DNA from: Parvularcula sp.
Lineage (GTDB): Bacteria > Pseudomonadota > Alphaproteobacteria > Caulobacterales > Parvularculaceae
Direction: 5' to 3'
NCBI GenBank assembly: GCA_002704915.1
Contig: PAIP01000059.1
Span: 1-64,000, forward strand
DNA: 64,000 nt
A program made the position numbers and the translations under genes. The notes beneath the pieces were generated by a model. The model was not told the origin of the DNA and searched no databases. It saw only the letters and a list, made by a program, of their open reading frames with translations. Below, piece after piece: positions 61,496 through 64,000 of the stretch. Position 1 is the stretch's first letter; the number at the start of each line of letters is the position of its first letter.

Positions 61496-64000
61496 ATGAA
61501 GCCGTATCAAACATTCGGGAGCGCGCTGCTCGCATCGACGATGCTCATCGCTCCCTCTGCGTTCGCGCAGGACGCAGGGACGGAAGGGTCGGGAACCGGC
61601 AGCAGCCTTTCTTCTTTCCAGCCCACCTATTCCGACGAGATCGTGGTCCGCGGCCGCAACATTCCGGAGCCGCAGCGCGCAACCTCTCAAGTCGCAACCT
61701 TCTTGAACGCAGACGATTTGCAACGCACAGGCGACGACAACGCCGCGCTGGCGCTGACCCGCCTCAGCGGTCTCAGCGTCGTCGGCGGCAAGTTCGCCTA
61801 TGTCCGCGGTCTCGGCGACCGTTATTCTTCCGCGCGCCTGAACGGGTCTCCTCTGCCGAGCCCGGAGCCGTTGAAGCGTACCGTGCCGCTGGACCTGTTC
61901 CCGTCCAATATTCTTGCAGGCGCTACGGTGCAGAAAACCTTTTCGCCGAATTATCCGGGCGAATTTGGCGGCGGCATCATCGACCTTCAGACCCTGCGCA
62001 AGCCGGACGAGAACTTCCTTAACGTCAAGCTTGGCATCGGCGCCAATCTCGTCACGACGGCTCGCGAAGGCCTTTACGTCAATGGCGGCGATCTCGACTG
62101 GCTTGGCTATGATGACGGCATTCGCAGCATGCCGGATGAGCTGCAGGCGGTTGTCAATACTGATCAGGAGCTGTCTGACCTGGACCCGGCGGTTCAGGAA
62201 GCGGTTGGCGAAAGCCTCGTCAATTCGCCTCTTTCCGTTATTCAGGAAGGCAGCCTGGGGCCGAATTTCGAAGGCTCTGTCGATGGCGGCAAATATTGGG
62301 ATATGGATAGCGGAGCGACGTTCTCCATCCTGGGCGTTGTCGGCTACAAGCAGGACTGGACGACGGAACAAGCCGTGCGCCAGCTCGCCTCTGAAGAGCG
62401 GGTCGGAATCAACTCGACCCAAACAGAAACCGCGCTTGATGTCACTGTTAATGGGCTGCTGACTGCAGCTCTTGAGATGGATCGTCACGCCTTCTCGTTG
62501 ACCGGTCTTTATATCCATTCGACCCGAAAGGAAGCGCAGGTACAGCAAGGTTTCAACTTTAACGCTGACGGCGCTGGCGGTTTTGTCACCGAGGCGAACT
62601 CCTGGCTCGAGCGCGCCTTGATGATGGGGCAGGCGGCGGGCGAACACGATCTGAGCGATCAGTTTGCGGTCAACTGGCGTGGCGCATTTGCGCGGTCTAC
62701 CCGCGATGCGCCTTATGAACGCACCCTCGAAAACAGGTCGGCACCCATCGACGAAAACGACAATGTCGTTGGTCCGCCATCGATTGTTTTCAACACGCGT
62801 CACAATATCAATTTCTCGGAGCTGACCGACGACACCTGGAGTGGCGGCGCTGAACTCCTCTGGTATGTGCCGGTTTCCGGCGCCCGCGAAGCGACGATCT
62901 CCGCAGGCTACGAATACAGCGATAATGACCGCGAGTTCATTTCCGATCCGTTCAACTTCACGTTGAACACGTCGATCCCGATCGATGTGGCTCAAGCCCG
63001 CATCGATTTCGCCTATTCGCCGGATAATATCGATCCGAACCGGTTCAAGCTGATCGACACCAATACCCAAGGCGTCAACTCCTATAATGGCGAGTTGACG
63101 ACCCATGCGGGCTACGCCCAGATCGATGCGGAGCTGATTTCCACGATCCGCACCACGGCGGGCGTTCGCTATGAGACCGCCGATCAGTCCGTGGACGTCT
63201 TTGACCGGTTCAACGACTCCAGCGCGTTCGACACATCCTTGTCGAACGATTACTGGCTGCCGTCGGCGATGGTGACCTGGAACTTCACGGATAACATGCA
63301 GTTCCGCGTTGGTTACTCTCATACCATCGCGCGCCCGCAATTCCGCGAGCTTGCCGCCTCGCAGTTCACCGATCCTGAGACGGACCGGATTTATTTCGGC
63401 AACTCCAATCTGACGGATAGCAAGTTCAGAAACTATGACGCTCGTTATGAATTTTATCTCGGGCGCAACCAGTTCCTGACACTGGCTGGTTTCTATAAGA
63501 CCATCGACAAGCCGATTGAAGAAATCCAATTCACGACGACCGACTTTTCGTTCCAGTCGAGCTTCATCAACTCGCCCAAAGCCGAGCTCCTTGGCGGCGA
63601 GTTCGAATATCGCACACGCTTCTTCCTGCCGGGCGATGGCTGGCTTGCCGATCAGGAATGGTTGTTCTCGGTCAACTACACCTACACGGAATCGGAAATC
63701 GTCGTCGGGGCTGGCGACACGATTACCGAACGCGACGGCGATATCGTGGCGGCATCGTCCTACGGCCTCGACGGATCTCCGATGGTCGGCACGCCGAAAC
63801 ACATTGTGAACACCCAATTCGGTTGGGAAGGCGAGAATACGCAGTTCACCATCCTCGGGGGGTGGGTCTCCGAGCGTCTTCTGGCGCGCGGCGAAGCCCT
63901 GACAAAGGCGAACCGTCTCCTCGATGTCTATGAAAAACCGGGTTTCCAGCTTGACGCGGTTTTCCGCCACAGGGTGAACATCCACGGCACGGATTTCACG
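61496..64000 (+). CDS. TonB-dependent receptor (3' end beyond the window)
   Basis: The reading frame is open from ATG 61496 to the window edge (835 codons seen). It has a signal peptide (APSAFAQ), a short extension, a TonB-box-like YSDEIVVRGR and a plug domain with VRGLGDRYSSARLNGSPLPSPEPLKRTVPLDLFP and SPNYPGEFGGGIIDLQT. Amphipathic barrel strands follow, with the late SHTIARPQFRELA motif typical of large receptors of this kind. It probably imports a phosphorylated or metal-chelate substrate captured by the lipoprotein upstream, under the same PHO-like promoter. The substrate is not known. Confidence 0.92.
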   Translation, partial: MKPYQTFGSALLASTMLIAPSAFAQDAGTEGSGTGSSLSSFQPTYSDEIVVRGRNIPEPQRATSQVATFLNADDLQRTGDDNAALALTRLSGLSVVGGKFAYVRGLGDRYSSARLNGSPLPSPEPLKRTVPLDLFPSNILAGATVQKTFSPNYPGEFGGGIIDLQTLRKPDENFLNVKLGIGANLVTTAREGLYVNGGDLDWLGYDDGIRSMPDELQAVVNTDQELSDLDPAVQEAVGESLVNSPLSVIQEGSLGPNFEGSVDGGKYWDMDSGATFSILGVVGYKQDWTTEQAVRQLASEERVGINSTQTETALDVTVNGLLTAALEMDRHAFSLTGLYIHSTRKEAQVQQGFNFNADGAGGFVTEANSWLERALMMGQAAGEHDLSDQFAVNWRGAFARSTRDAPYERTLENRSAPIDENDNVVGPPSIVFNTRHNINFSELTDDTWSGGAELLWYVPVSGAREATISAGYEYSDNDREFISDPFNFTLNTSIPIDVAQARIDFAYSPDNIDPNRFKLIDTNTQGVNSYNGELTTHAGYAQIDAELISTIRTTAGVRYETADQSVDVFDRFNDSSAFDTSLSNDYWLPSAMVTWNFTDNMQFRVGYSHTIARPQFRELAASQFTDPETDRIYFGNSNLTDSKFRNYDARYEFYLGRNQFLTLAGFYKTIDKPIEEIQFTTTDFSFQSSFINSPKAELLGGEFEYRTRFFLPGDGWLADQEWLFSVNYTYTESEIVVGAGDTITERDGDIVAASSYGLDGSPMVGTPKHIVNTQFGWEGENTQFTILGGWVSERLLARGEALTKANRLLDVYEKPGFQLDAVFRHRVNIHGTDFT

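Noticed and set aside
61466..63985. Very long open frame on the minus strand (839 codons)
   Set aside because: It lies antisense to the TonB receptor, has no family resemblance, and reflects the lack of stops opposite a GC-rich gene. The plus-strand frame has a signal peptide, plug and barrel motifs.
1..64000. tRNA, rRNA, CRISPR array, transposase or integrase genes
   Set aside because: No T-arm plus CCA pattern, no evenly spaced short repeat array with spacers, and no DDE, serine or tyrosine recombinase motifs were found.

Overview
This 64 kb window looks like ordinary chromosome from a GC-rich, aerobic alphaproteobacterium. The evidence is: a System I (Ccm) cytochrome c maturation operon; a divergent uvrA/ssb pair with a GAAC-N7-GAAC site between them, which is the alphaproteobacterial LexA box; the gyrA-coaD-cyclophilin-cyclophilin gene order; cobT; NsrR with a group III truncated globin; and a TonB-dependent receptor with a partner lipoprotein. 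A marine Caulobacterales- or Parvularculales-like lineage is a guess, not a demonstration. I see no rRNA, tRNA, CRISPR array, insertion sequence or prophage.

Layout. 0-1.5 kb: an M14 carboxypeptidase and a small unknown ORF preceded by a dispersed element. 1.5-5.4 kb: ccmFGHI, in overlapping reading frames. 5.5-13.6 kb: the most interesting block. A Slam-like TPR/beta-barrel protein, a secreted FecR protein with TbpB-like repeats and a CHASE2 adenylate cyclase form one operon. Next come two tandem 28-codon membrane micro-ORFs, each behind a CRP-type site, and then a Crp-family regulator whose recognition helix matches those sites. 13.7-34.7 kb: mostly housekeeping and metabolism (CNNM/CBS protein, acyltransferase, fused 2-oxoacid dehydrogenase E1, nitroreductase, YceI and cytochrome b561-YceI, CobT, a PAS histidine kinase lacking its histidine, acyl-CoA ligase, M13 peptidase, apt, NnrU, PRC-barrel protein, TauD dioxygenase, amidohydrolase).

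34.7-36.6 kb is an accessory pocket. It holds a structured, probably transcribed non-coding stretch, a GIY-YIG nuclease between two 75-bp perfect repeats, and an AT-rich membrane gene. 36.6-40.8 kb: uvrA, with a palindromic repeat inserted in frame, then ssb and a Lys/Arg/Thr-repeat DNA-binding protein. 41.4-48.4 kb: a CDF transporter with a half-size solute-binding lipoprotein, a nitric-oxide response cluster (nsrR, group III globin, DUF1971, divergent membrane protein with an NsrR-like operator), a kelch/Imm1-like/GNAT operon and sodC. 48.5-54.6 kb: gyrA, coaD, two cyclophilins and a glycosyltransferase. 54.6-64 kb: repeats, aldehyde dehydrogenase, enoyl-CoA hydratase and prepilin peptidase. 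The window ends in a duplicated-domain lipoprotein plus a TonB receptor behind four direct repeats spaced 11 bp, as in a tandem PHO box, and a cluster of TGCGCA palindromes.

Working together. The 6-13.6 kb block reads as an envelope-sensing cAMP pathway: surface or periplasmic FecR, CHASE2 cyclase, cAMP, Crp, micro-ORFs. The 44-46 kb block reads as NO sensing and detoxification. The 58-64 kb block reads as a phosphate-starvation uptake pair. These functional links are inferred from motifs and gene order, not shown.
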